From positions 124,001-188,000 of the forward strand of contig JARWMV010000028.1 in the NCBI GenBank assembly GCA_030998015.1: DNA of 64,000 nucleotides. Direction: 5' to 3'. The DNA comes from Ceratorhiza oryzae-sativae. Its lineage: Eukaryota > Basidiomycota > Agaricomycetes > Cantharellales > Ceratobasidiaceae. Each line of letters starts with the position of its first letter. Positions within the stretch are counted from its first letter, which is position 1. Shown here piece by piece: positions 48,683 to 59,912 of the stretch. The position numbers were made by a program, and so were the translations under genes. The notes under the pieces are model-generated. The model was not told where the DNA came from. It saw nothing but the letters and a program-made list of their open reading frames with translations, and did no database searches.

Positions 48683-50778
48683 ATGAGACGGCAGGCGTGC
48701 CATCAGTGTCGAAAACACAAGTACGTCCTCAGTAGTCTGTACATTGGTTCCACTATTGACCACTTTGCACCAGAGTGGTAGGTGACCGTAAGCCATATGT
48801 CATACCTTGTGTTTGATCTGACCCGCAAGGGGTGTGTGTGCCATGTAGAAATGGCACATTTACGTTCTTTGTCCCTTGGCTGCGTGCAGAGTCTGATGTA
48901 TTCTCGTTCTGGCCAAACTCACGGCGCATAATCCACCGTCCAACCTTTTTAGCGTCATTACTCGAGCCACCATCGTCACCCCGATTTCCCTATATCAGCC
49001 TCCTTAGTGCCATCTGTGCTGCTGGCGTGGTACACTCACCGCTTGTTACTGCCGCACCTCAGCCAACTCTGAGTAGCTGACCAACGGACGAGATATTAGC
49101 TCGCAAGACACATGCATTGAACGGTCGGCCACTTTCATTCGATGAAGAACCATTTCTTTTCACAAAGTACCTGAACATGGACTCTGCAAGTAGAGGCGAA
49201 TGGCTTTTAGAAGTCATACAAGGTGAGGCGTGCTGCATATATCCATGTCGTCTACCACGGCTAACTCGTCGCTGTAGCCTGTCTGATCAGCTCTTGGTGG
49301 GCCTTCTCGTTCGTGTACCATATCATATCTTTTCGTCGGTTGCGCTAATCAATCTAATGTATTTCTAGACACGGGCGATGGTTCAGCGTCTGGGCACAAG
49401 GCAGCCTGGCATTGCGTTTATGTGTCGCGCTTGGCCTGAATTTCAGCGACACTAACCAACCCCTCTCTAGTCGTGCTCGCGAGCAACTGCTAATTGGCCC
49501 ACTCCAATCTCATCTTGAAGTGGAGCCAAGGCGCAATATCTTCTGGCTGGTTTATGCCTTTCAACGATACCATTTAGTAGTGATACCCTCCTGTAGGTTC
49601 CATTTATTTCGCAATCTGACCCCCTTGACTGAAATAGAATGTACAGTCCCATTTGACGTTAGCGACGAAGATATTCATCAAACACTTCCGGGCGCTCCTG
49701 GAGCCTTTGAAACTGGTGTAAGTTTACATATATGCAAAAGTATATCGATATTTTGGAACCCACCCTGCCTATGATACTAGATAGACGATGGGCAAGAGTG
49801 ACAATTCCTCATGTCTGAATATTTGTTCACCACTCACCGCAATAACTTGGACGACTTTGGGCTATACATAAAGTGTGAGCATTCACTTGAAGCGTTGGAT
49901 CGCGTCTCACGTCATTTGATGAGTAGGTGCAATAATGTTACCTCGGGTTTGTATCATCCATATTGCAGATTATACGTATATTCACCTATTTTAGATTCAT
50001 GTTCTCCAAAGCCATCAGTCTCGGGAATTGGGCAGTGATGACGACGCTCGTAGATCCGAGGAAATGAAGGTATCAGAAGCAGTGATATCCTCAATGAAGT
50101 AAGCCCATAACGCGAGCGAATAGAGCATGGAATATTTATCAACAAAAAGATCATCTGCTCTAAAAAGCCGCTTTAGCCCAATGGAACAGCCATCATCCGT
50201 TACTTTATCAAATCTATACATGGCGCATATATCTCCTCATTTGTACCTTTTTGATCCCAATTCCCTCCTACTCGATTTATGACCAGTTCCCAAGAGCAGT
50301 GATCGCATCTCACATCGCAATGGCCAATTGGAGTGATCCGGGCTGCGAGTCTGCCAACAAGTCCCTGACCGCTGCTAGATCCATCCTACGGTGCACTATG
50401 AGTCTGAAATCAACTTCTTGGAATTTTGATCATGTTGATAAACTAGCCACTGTGAGTTGAGATAGATCGGAAGCAAAAGAGATTAAATATACTGCGGCAG
50501 TTGTATTGGTGTTTAGCGGGAAAGGTTCTGGTGTTTGCATTGAAACATACACCGCATGGTCTTGCTCCTGTACTTCGAACCGATATCGGAATATTGAGGT
50601 ACGAAAGATCCTCCTCACGAATTTCGCCGCTAATAGATTGGGAGATAAGGGTTTCTTCATGGCTGGGAGCAACCGTGTCCTAATTTTTCTTCGGCAACGT
50701 CATTTCCTTAACACGGAAATCGTTGAACAGCTTGGCGAGAAGGAGGCTGCTCTGCTCTCTCAGGTTGAAGGTTTGTAG
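48683..50778 (+). pseudogene. Zn(II)2Cys6 transcription factor pseudogene
   Basis: A dead paralogue of the gene at 51259-53962. The first half of the zinc cluster is present (MRRQACHQCRKHK, exon ending 48720), followed by 4-nt (AGTG, 48774-48777) and 5-nt (AAATG, 48849-48853) micro-exons at the same relative places as in the intact copy. The donor of the second is GC instead of GT. The second half of the cluster and the linker, which take several hundred bases in the intact copy, are deleted: the sequence jumps to FSFWPNSRRIIHRPTFLASL. In-frame TGA codons at 49078-49080 and 49799-49801 replace basic residues of the paralogue. The rest of the fungal_trans domain (ALRLCVALGLNFSD, EPRRNIFWLVYAFQRYHLVV) and the end (GSNRVLIFLRQRHFL, GEKEAALLSQVEGL) remain recognisable. 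It cannot encode a functional DNA-binding protein. Confidence 0.85.
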
Positions 50779-51258
50779 AGGTATCTGCAATTAATATTTG
50801 GCTTATCTGGATATACGCTTGCAACAATATTGTAATTTTATTGGCTACCATGGTTCGACTTGATTACGAGTTAGAATGCAATAAAATTAGACGTTTGTAG
50901 TTGCGATTCAATTTCGTGTGACCTGAAAGGTTTCCAGAAATGCTCGGCAGCTGGGCGGTTGTGAAATGTATTTCGAGACGATGCACAGCCCCATAGCTGC
51001 GGTCGCCGGATGCCACAACCCAATATTGATCTTGACTACGACGACCACAATAAAATCTTAAATTATAAGGTTCTTTGGATACATTCCTTGTGGTTTAATA
51101 ACTTGATTCGGCTGTTGGCTTGGCTTGCGTCATCAACTTTTTGACTGTCCTCAATCAATAACTGGAAGACTTCACCACACTGGAGTAAGCATTCTTTCCG
51201 GGTATAGACCATCTTAACTTGCGATTTTGGGACATTGAAAAACCGAATCTCATAGCGA
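50779..51258. other. Intergenic between tandem Zn2Cys6 copies
   Basis: AT-rich, 3' flank of the pseudogene and promoter side of the intact copy. No other feature. Confidence 0.45.
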
Positions 51259-53962
51259 ATGGCGAGTATCAGCGATGAAACTCCAAGATCGCTTGGAAAA
51301 GCAGGGGTGAGTGATTTCTTTAATCGAGGGCAGCACGTTATGACGAATGATGACGTTGTTAGGCTTGCCAACAATGTCGAAAGCGCAAGTGAGTATGGCA
51401 GTGCCAGATCTGTCGATTGTCATCTCATAAGCTCAATATAGGATGGTGAGATATATTGTAATGGGCTCCCACGCTGTGTTCGGTCTGACCTAAAGAATGG
51501 CGGGGCTCGTTAGAAATGGTCGGTGTATTTTTTCGTTGTTGAATATGATATGCTTAACAGAAGCACCCCTTCCAGCGATGCTGGACGTCCGTGCTCGAAT
51601 TGTCGCAGAACTCACAACAAAATCATCCGAGTCAATCCACACCTTAGTCATGCTGAGCCAAACTGTACATACGACAATACCAGCCAGCCGTGCGATATGG
51701 AAGTTGACGTGTCCCCCGAGAGTCTTCATAGGCTTGAAGCTCGCGTTGGCCAGTATATTTCCTATTTTATAGTGATAAGTTGCTGAATTTTTGCTGTAGA
51801 GGAACTAGAAGGGATGTTAAGGTTGAAATCACAAAGTCGTAAGTCCTAGATATGCTAAAGGTATCATAGCCTTACCCTTTGGATCAGGGAATATCTTGAC
51901 CCTCGCCGCTTGTAGCCCATCCAGTTCGTACCCACACTGTTCTGGCGATCCTCTCTTTGGGAAAGATACCCAAGCGATCCCTGGTGTCTCTAGACCCTAT
52001 CAACTCCCACTCTTTGTAGATGAATGGCCCACTAGCTTGCCCCCCAAACAACTCGTGCTTCACCTTGTCGATTTGTTTTTCAACTGTTGCCCAAACTCTC
52101 GCCGAGTTCTCCACCGCCCAACCTTTCTCGTTTCATTATTCGAGCCACCCTCTTCTCCTCGCTTTCCGTATGTGGGACTCATTCATTCCATATGCGCTTG
52201 TGCAGCACTTCATTCGCCATACGTCACTGTTGCGCCTCTTCCTACTTTGCTGAAGCGGCCCACTGATGACATCTTTGAGACAAAGACGCATAGGTTGGGT
52301 AACCGGGTGCTCGGATTCGATGAGGAAAATTACCTTTCATCAAAATATTTGTGCTGGGATTCTGCAAATAAGGGAGAGCGCTTGTTAGAAGTTATCCAAG
52401 GTATGTTTGTGCAGCAGTGGATATGTGAAGCCCACACACTGACAGTCTGCTTTTGCGGTACAGCCTTTTTAATCAACTCGTGGTGGGCGTTCTCGTATGT
52501 ATATAGCCGAATAACCGACAGCAGAACGCTCAATGCGGTTTCTCCCCTGGCTAGATGCGGACGTTGGTTCGATGTTTGGGGGATGTCTAGTCAAGCAATG
52601 CGTCTGTCCATCGCACTTGGTCTAAACTTCAACGATACGATGCACCAATCTCTACCATATCATATACGCAGCAACTTTCTAATTGATCCTCCTCAGTCTT
52701 ATCTTGAAGCTGAGCTTAGGCGTAACATTTTTTGGCTGATCTATGCTGTACATCGATTGCATTTGATCATTACGCCTCTAGGTGAGTATCCAGCTAACTC
52801 ACTGCCGAGAAGAAGATTTATATTAGCCGCTTAGCTTTGGATATAAGCGATGAAGACATTACTCAGACCCTGCCTGGAACATTAGAGGCATTTGAGACTG
52901 GTGTAAGTATTGGCTGTGGTGACGCACGTTCTTTTTACATATCTCCTGTCAGGCAGACGACAGACAGGAACGGCAAACGGCGTTGTCAGCCGACTTGTTT
53001 ACTACCCATGGGGACAACCTTGATGATTTTGGGTTATATATAAAAAGTTTGCTTCTTAATTCACCCAATCGATGACGCCAGGCTCATGATAATTGTAGGT
53101 GCGATTATGCTATCCCGTGTAAGTTTTTTAATTTGCGGAAAGCTTTTATCTCTCACTTGATATTGGTCAGGTTCATGTTGTACGACTACGCTATCTTGCA
53201 GAGTATGACACGGAGCAGGAAGTTCGTGATTCGGAAGAACTAGGAATTATGGAGACCGTTATTTCGTCCATGAAGTGAGGAGTATTATTGATCAAGTGAA
53301 TCGAGCTCTCAACTATTGTTCAGGTCAACTACTCTCAAAGGCAGATTTAGTTTTAAGGAGCAACCATCTGCGGAAGCAATATCAAACTTATATATGACTC
53401 ATACGGGGCCACACCTGTAAGTTGCAATCGAGCCATTAGGGTGTCCAATCTAACCCGCGCTTCAGGGCGACCATCGTATTCCATATGCCAATTGCCAGTT
53501 GGAGCGATCCGAGTTGCGAGTCTGCAAGCAAAGCGTTAGCAGCTGCTAGAGCTATCCTTCGATACGCGACCAGGCTTGTGTCCTCTTCTTGGGATCTTAT
53601 GCGCCTGGATAAAGCAGCTACGGTAGTGTTTTACCCCGCACTGTGGGACTTGACTAACAGTGCTTTGATTCAACGTTACAGTTAAGCTGGAGGATGGCTG
53701 GCAAAACGTTGACACTCGCCTTACGACACGCCCCTGAATCTCTTGCGCCGGTTTTTCGAGCAGAAATTGGAGTGATTAGGTGATTTTATATACCAACTTA
53801 TCTCTAGACGGAGCACTAAATCAAGTGAACAGGAAGGCATTTTTGACTGGTGGTAACCGTGTGATGCTATTCGTACTGCATTCACATGACTTTGAGAGAG
53901 ATATAGTCGAGATTCTGGGTGAAAAAGAAGCAGCTATATTATTTCAGTCGAACGGATTCTAG
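51259..53962 (+). CDS. Zn(II)2Cys6 fungal-specific transcription factor
   Basis: A nuclear regulator with an N-terminal binuclear zinc cluster and a fungal_trans middle domain; targets are unknown. Exon 1 (51259-51306) is MASISDETPRSLGKAG. Exon 2 (51363-51388) is ACQQCRKRK. Then come micro-exons 51442-51445 (GATG) and 51514-51518 (AAATG), and an exon from 51576 that restores CDAGRPCSNCRRTHNK, ending the cluster at NCTYD. Together they give C-x2-C-x6-C-x5-C-x2-C and a distal last Cys, after a longer loop than usual. The effector domain includes NSRRVLHRPTFLVSLFEPPS, RWFDVWGMSSQAMRLSIALG, ELRRNIFWLIYAVHRLHLII and LDISDEDITQTLPGTLEAFE. The end is NRVMLFVLHSHDF then GEKEAAILFQSNGF. I found no in-frame stop across the inferred exons, although the chain between 53040 and 53300 is less certain. 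Confidence 0.82.
51442..51445 (+). other. 4-nt micro-exon (Zn2Cys6 cluster)
   Basis: GATG flanked by ATATAG and GTGAGA. It completes the Lys codon of CRKRK and adds Met, giving CRKRKMK with the next micro-exon. A comparable 4-nt exon sits in the pseudogene at 48774-48777. Confidence 0.68.
51514..51518 (+). other. 5-nt micro-exon (Zn2Cys6 cluster)
   Basis: AAATG flanked by CTCGTTAG and GTCGGT. It supplies Lys and the first two bases of the third cluster cysteine, whose last base comes from the exon at 51576. Without it the third Cys of the cluster is lost. The same five bases occur in the pseudogene at 48849-48853. Confidence 0.68.
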
Positions 53963-54745
53963 GGTCACGATGTATGCGAGCGAGCCAGATTTTAGTGTTT
54001 TTGTTGTGTTTTGTTTTGTTGTTTTTGTCACGTTGAGTTCTCCTACATAGTCGCTCACTATTTAATATTTCTTTTAAATTATATATTAACGCTTACTTGT
54101 GTAACTTAGTGGAAGCGTCTTCATGAAATCTAATCAACAGATGTGGATATGGACAGCGGGATATGGCCTATATTGACGGGGAATTTGGTGGCCTACTCTC
54201 CAAAACGTGAGGTATATACGCGCTTACATTGCCAGCTGATGCAGCGGGGTTTGTCGAAATGCTTGAAGATTACCTCGCGGGTCGAGTTCTTCGAGTTATA
54301 ACCGTCCGGAGTCGTTACTGTGCTTATTTATGCAACTCGCCTTGAGTGTGTCTGAAGAGGCACGTTGGAAGGAGCGGGACAGTCGAAACTAAGACTGATG
54401 GATACATCTACAGGTATTTCAACGACGTGGAGCTCATCGAAACAGTTGGCAAGAAGCATGCTGGCGAAGTTATTATAAGCCCTGAGAGACACCTATCTTA
54501 TTCGCTATATTCGACGATCCATCTCACCAACACATGCGCCCTTGTATAACCTACCGCATAACCTTACCATCCTTATCGGAGCACGAATATAGGAAAGTTT
54601 GAGTGGTAGGCTTGAAGTATCCAGTCGAGTCAGGCCGGGTCTTTATGTATGACTCATGATGACGTACCATCGGGTTCTTGGGTGCCCATTGATTGGTACG
54701 CGGGATTAAAAGCGCTCTTGTGAGTCACATCTGGCGGGTTCTATT
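53963..54745. other. Intergenic, left flank of the transposon
   Basis: T-rich low-complexity DNA near 53995-54030. No coding signal. It ends at the TA target site of the pogo element. Confidence 0.45.
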
Positions 54746-54771
54746 TACAGTAGAAACCCCGATGATGTATA
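54746..54771 (+). repeat. Left terminal inverted repeat with TA
   Basis: TACAGTAGAAACCCCGATGA then TGTATA. It pairs with the reverse complement of 56943-56968 with four mismatches. Confidence 0.83.
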
Positions 54772-54779
54772 GAGTCGGG

Positions 54780-54797
54780 GGAATTCTTATTTGGGGT
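54780..54797 (+). repeat. Subterminal direct repeat, left copy
   Basis: GGAATTCTTATTTGGGGT, identical and in the same orientation at 56908-56925 near the other end. It may be a transposase-binding or structural motif; its role is not known. Confidence 0.7.
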
Positions 54798-54883
54798 TTA
54801 TGCATGATTGGGGTCGCCCTTAAATCACCGATGAATTTCATATATGTACACTCGGGAGAGAACGGGCGAAATACATGATAAAT

Positions 54884-56616
54884 CTAAAACGACACTAACT
54901 GAGTGCTAAGGTCTGAAAGAAACGGTAGATTAGCTCGGAGACGGGGGTCATCAAGCTGGGTAATGTATTTTTGAATTACTTCGAGTGAAGCAAGGGCGCT
55001 GGCGTTCGACAGGGGCATCGACGGCGCTGTAGCGACATTGTCGTTTGGCTCTCGTTTGGTTGCTTCGTCGGCGTCATCATACAAGGTTTCCCCTCGCATG
55101 TCCGCATCTGCATGTCGGATCTCAGCTGCAACTTGGTCGACAATCTCCTTGTCGGTCCAGTCTTGTTCTGTGGGGACACCAGTGTCAAGTTCGGTAAATG
55201 CGATGGCACTGGCAGGTTCGATTGAAGGAGCATGGGCACGCTGATGGAGACTGTCGATTGTTGTCTGTAGCGCCGTGATGGACTCTTGCACATCTTCGGC
55301 TTCAGTTGGAACCGAAAGTGGAGATGGCTTGGACTCGGGACCACAAATCCCTGTGTGCTGCCAACAGTTTTGAATTGTACGAGAACTAACCTGTGCCCAT
55401 GCATCGCAGATCATCGACATTGCGATGAGTTGATTAATCTTGTATATGTCCTCCTCGCCGGCGTCCTCCCGTTCAATCGCTTGCTGAAGTAGCAGGTGTT
55501 TATAGTTCGCCTTCCAACAGCGTATAATACCAGCATCGTTGGGCTGAATCCACGCTGTGAGATTTGGAGCGAAAAACTCGATTTGGATGTGAGGGTACTT
55601 GGCGGGATCGTGTGTGTGAGAAGGGGCGTTATCGCATAAAAGGAGTATATGTCGCCCCTGGCGTTTCATTTCGGCATTCAGGTTGGCGAGCCATCTAAGA
55701 CGTTAAGATTAGTCTATAAGTTGCGCATATATGCTGATATTTATACATACCCCTGCCAAATTGATCCTGTCATCCATGCCTTCTTGTTCCACCAGTAATC
55801 GAACCCTAGATCGCGTCCATCGCGCTTTCCAAAAGCTCGTGGGCGCCGTGCATGACCGATGATGAGGGGAGGGAGCTTCTCTGAGCCATCCTGGTTTGAA
55901 CAGAGGCCAACCGAGAGTCGAGTCTTGTTTCCTTTCACTCCAGCCATTTGGTGCGTTGCTAGACCGACATCTGGGGCAAGCATCCAAAATAGGGCCGATT
56001 CATCAAAGTTGAATACGTCAGGTGTGTTGTGCTTTTCAATCAACGCACGAATGCGTGCAATTTCGGCAGTAAGCGTATTGATTGGTGCCGACGCTGCCTC
56101 TCCGTGGAAGTGGTATCGCTTGAGACCCATACGAGCTTTGAGACTATTGAGCCAACCTCCCGAGAGGGACAGGAAGTCGCTGGAATGCCCAAACATAGTC
56201 GCAAAATGTCGAGCCTTCGCCCGTATAATATCGCCTGTCAGCCTACAGCGCCCTCCAAGCTTCTGCAAGATCCACATCTGCAAAGCTTGATCGACATCGG
56301 GATACTCTACACGGCGCACCCGTTTGAACCGCCGTTCATTTGGGCTCTTGGCCAACTCCTCAAGCTCGTGCTTCTGTTTCTTGAGCCGCCATACTGTGGG
56401 TTGAGTAATGGTGACATAGCCAAGTCGTCGGAGTGCCCATGCAGCCTCTCCATCAGTGAGGCGAGAGTTATCCTCACAGAACTTGATGACGTCCAAGCGG
56501 TCCTGAAGCGTCAAACGGTGTCGTTTGACAGGGGTTTTGGGAGGGACTACAGCTGAAATCGGGTGAGCAGAGGTACCTTGATTAGCTTTCATGTCTGCAT
56601 GAACCGTAAGAATCAT
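54884..56616 (-). CDS. Pogo/Tigger-family transposase (DDE_1, CENP-B-like HTH)
   Basis: Two exons (56616-55751, 55694-54884) give 558 residues with no stop or frameshift. The N-terminal helix-turn-helix covers RLTLQDRLDVIKFCEDN and TITQPTVWRLKKQK. A CENP-B-type second HTH follows (DQALQMWILQKLGG through GGWLNSLKARMGLKRYHFHG). The DDE catalytic core has the first Asp in DVFNFDESALFWM, the second in HILLLCDNAPSHT and the third in NDAGIIRCWKANYK, plus PPLIIGHARRPRAFGK and APNLTAWIQP, all family hallmarks. The C-terminal part is acidic and variable. Start at 56616 or at the in-frame Met eight residues later is equally possible. The gene fills the space between the inverted repeats. Intact catalytic residues suggest recent activity. 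Confidence 0.93.
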
Positions 56617-56907
56617 ATAAACCAGCCTGAAAACATAGCGTACATACGTAAAATGGTAAAGTATATGCAGGCCAAAGAGAGCGCCAAAGATTCCGAAGAG
56701 ATTTCTAACTTACGGCGGGGCTCCTGCAGGCCTTAATATACATTTAGATTATTCTAGATTATTCTGCATTACTCTGACTCGATCACCGTCGAGGGGCGGG
56801 CATCAAAGGCGCGCGAATCCCGCCCTCGGCGACCTTGTTCCGGCAGTATCATAGCTTTAGTAATTGACCGACTCGTATTTGAAATTACTACTCGGACATG
56901 CCCGGGT

Positions 56908-56925
56908 GGAATTCTTATTTGGGGT
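56908..56925 (+). repeat. Subterminal direct repeat, right copy
   Basis: Identical to 54780-54797, same orientation. Confidence 0.7.
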
Positions 56926-56942
56926 CTATACTTATTTACCAG

Positions 56943-56968
56943 TATACATCATTGGGGTCACGACTGTA
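56943..56968 (-). repeat. Right terminal inverted repeat with TA
   Basis: Read on the minus strand it begins TACAGTCGTGACCCCAATGA and continues TGTATA, matching the left end at 22 of 26 positions. Confidence 0.83.
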
Positions 56969-57089
56969 CACGTGCTGCCTGCTTATTTCAAATAACTAAT
57001 CCTATATATTTCCTTGAGCAGTCGGGCAACGTCGCCGGGTGCGGTGACAACAACCACCGTCTCCGAAAACCGTGCTTGTATCTCTCCAT

Positions 57090-59912
57090 ATGCCTCCTCG
57101 GACGCGTTCTAGGTGTGTAATTCCCATTTCTCTTGTACTTATGAGCAGTTTGTGATAATTATTTAATTGGCAGCCACCAACGAATCACTCAGTTGTCGAC
57201 AAGGCAAATAGCAGAAGAAAGCCCTCGTACGCATGGTTCCCATCCGTTATTCTATTTAAACATGCTGAATATCTTGTGTAAAGCACAAGCGAAATTGACA
57301 CATAGTGCAACCGGTACGTCTGTCTCAGTCGTTCAAAGGTTCGACCCGACGGAAGCCACTTCTAGCGGCCAAGGGGAGGTCTTTTGTATCAAAGGAACAA
57401 GCGAGGAAGTCCAAGCCTCGGAAGCGTGCTCGCCATGATAGCCCAGATCCGGAGCTGGTCGTCGCACCGAAGCGCATACGAAGGAGAGGCAAACTGCAAG
57501 GCTTGATGAACATGCCAATTGATATATTCACTGAGGTGAGCTTGCTTGTGTTATGCTACGTTCTAGCGCAGCAATAGATTCGCATTTAGATTGCGCTTTA
57601 CTTACATCCCATCGACCTGGTCTATTTCGCGCGGGCAAACAAATTCTTTCGCCAAATTATCATGAGCCGCTCCTTCATACATGTATGGCGATCTGCTGAA
57701 CGTAATATCGACGGGCTTCCACCTTGCCCAGAGGAACTATGTGAGCCTCAGTATGCGGCGCTAGTATTCACGAAGTATTGCTCGGTATGCTTGTACACGC
57801 CTTGTGGGTACTATCACTGACTCTGATCCTACGCGTTAGATGTGCGGTGAAACGGCGCTCCGCCCAATGGATCCTATACTTCAAGTTCGACTTTGCGTCA
57901 AGTGTCGTGAAAAACAGTGAGCCCTCTATGCTAGGACCTTTTTATTGGCCGTTTAACATGCACCCGACAGTGCTGTCGAAACCTCCCGAGTTACAGATCC
58001 TACCTTAGTGTTTAGTTCTCGTAGTATGTCTAGAATTTTGATTCTCCTGCCGTCGCCCATGGCCACTCACAACCTGCTATAGCACTCGTGCCCGGGAGGC
58101 ATTCATACTGGACTTCCTGGTGTTTATATGATGACGCAAGGGCTGTTAAAATCAAACTTAACGAGTTGGCATCTAACGACAAGTACGGTGAAAGGGTTAA
58201 GTGGTTAGATGAACGGCGCGGTTTGATAGGAAAGAGGGTTGAGGTTAGTCGCATATTCACAACTGGGGCATCGAGACTTAATCCAAAACTCTGTAGGCTG
58301 CCCAGCCGCTAATCCAATTTCTCAAGGGCGTTGAAGACGAACACGATGCGGAATTGTCTACTATGAAGAAACAGCGTGAAGCCGAGTGAGCCGCATGATT
58401 TTTGTTCTTTACCGGCGCTCAAATATTCCAGTGTCCGGTTACGGCTCGTTAAGCTCGGATGGGATGAACAGGATATCAACTATTGGGATAGAAACTGGAG
58501 GAAACAATGGAAATCCTCAGCATGTGTCGCGAGGCCTTTTACTGAACGTGGTAAATTCTGCTTTATGACTAAACACGAAAAGAAGTACTAACCACATGCT
58601 AATAGAATGGGAAACGAACATTCTTCCTACTCTTGTGATCTACCTCGAAACGAACAAGTCTCGCCGCCTGGAACGGGAACGAAATGCGCGTCAATATGAA
58701 CGCAGGGAGAGATTCCTGGCCTGGATAAATTCGATTAAAGACAATTTGGCTCCTTTCGCTCAAGCACTGGATAGCGGCGCCAAAGACTTGAGCATGGAGG
58801 AGCCCTCAGCTCGAAGCGACAGCAATACACAATGTCAGTCTGACCTTGCGCCGAAGGACTGTTTCAAAGTGTGTGATTAATTCTTAACCATTTGGATTTT
58901 ACCTTTTGGCTGATGGCCCGTGGCGATAGTCGCTAGACTCCACTCGAGTGCTTAGAATGGCAATCCCATCAGGCGCTTACATTGCCCGATGGCCAGAGTA
59001 CAAGACTATCATCGAAACCGAACAATCCCATGAGGAGCTTGCTCTTGCACTTGAGAAATCACGCCCGACCTTCGACAAACTGGTTTTAGATTGGATCAAT
59101 GAGCTGGAACAAACCCTAGTTGAGCTATTACCGGACGAGCCTGCTGACTGCGGAGGAAAACTAAGAGATACGGGCGAGACAACCCCTTTGAACATCCCAA
59201 TACCGAGATATATACTCATTATGTGCGGGGATTCGAAAATACGACTAACGAGCCTCACCGGGAACCTCCGGCGTCTCCTACGAGCGGATACTGTGTTTAT
59301 GCGTGGCACCCAACACGTTTTCTATCCAGACGACTTCAGCGGGATCTTCGACAAGAGTACTATATCATATGACCCGGCAGCCGCAAAGGTATCTCAAGCA
59401 CTCCTTTCATTACTTGGTCGGCCAAATTCGACATATCTCGAAATGAAGGCTGCCGGGGCAATATTTGCATGCGGTCGTTGTACCGCTGACCGGGCCATGT
59501 GCTGGAAAGACCTAGTACGCCTCTTGCCTGATTCATGTTTCATCATACTAATTGGTTTATAGATACGGCACTACATGGAGGATATTCACAGAAACAATAC
59601 CGCACAAAAGCACGCGCGGGTCCGCTCTTCAGCGGTAAATTATGTTTCGGTACACAACGTCGACGAAATCATTCCGACTAAGCCATTACTCAAAACGGCC
59701 TCTAGTCTTAGTGCTGATGCATATAATGTGGTGTCTTATCGACATTGCCTGATATGCAAGTCACTAGGATTGAGATTCTGGGCTTCTAAAACAGCTGTAT
59801 TGGACCATATCCATAACGTGTAAGTGTTCGATTATCTGCGTCGAGTTTTATTAATCAGAGCGATAATAGGCACCGGATTGAAACTCTGGAGGAAGGCAAA
59901 CACTACGGCTAG
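57090..59912 (+). CDS. F-box protein of the basidiomycete type with Cys-rich segments
   Basis: Likely a substrate adaptor of an SCF ubiquitin ligase, binding Skp1 through the F-box; the substrate is unknown. The N-terminus is basic and Lys/Arg-rich (MPPRTRS start at 57090 is the best guess; KSKPRKRARHDSPD, KRIRRRGKLQGLMN). The F-box follows: MPIDIFTE, intron, IALYLHPIDLVYFARANKFF, MSRSFIHVWRSAE. Right after it is a Cys pair segment, MCGETALRP...LCVKCRE. The middle is helical and charged (YGERVKWLDERRGLIGKRVE, LVKLGWDEQDINYWDRNWRK, ETNKSRRLERERNARQYERR). The C-terminus has ACGRCTADRAMCWKDLV and a C-x2-C...H...H pattern in HCLICKSLGLRFW, VLDHIHNVHRIETLEE. The last exon ends at 59912. Many short introns; exon joins in the first 400 bases are uncertain. 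No in-frame stop seen in the conserved exons. Confidence 0.82.

Larger units (their letters stand above)
54746..56968 (-). mobile_element. Complete pogo/Tigger-like DNA transposon
   Basis: About 2.2 kb bounded by 26-bp imperfect inverted repeats (22 of 26 matching, counting the TA), whose inner ends begin CAGT as in pogo/Tigger/Fot1 elements, and by a TA dinucleotide on each side as the Tc1/mariner-type target duplication. It carries one transposase gene with a single intron. An 18-bp subterminal sequence is repeated directly near both ends. All parts needed for movement appear present, so the copy could be autonomous. Confidence 0.88.
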
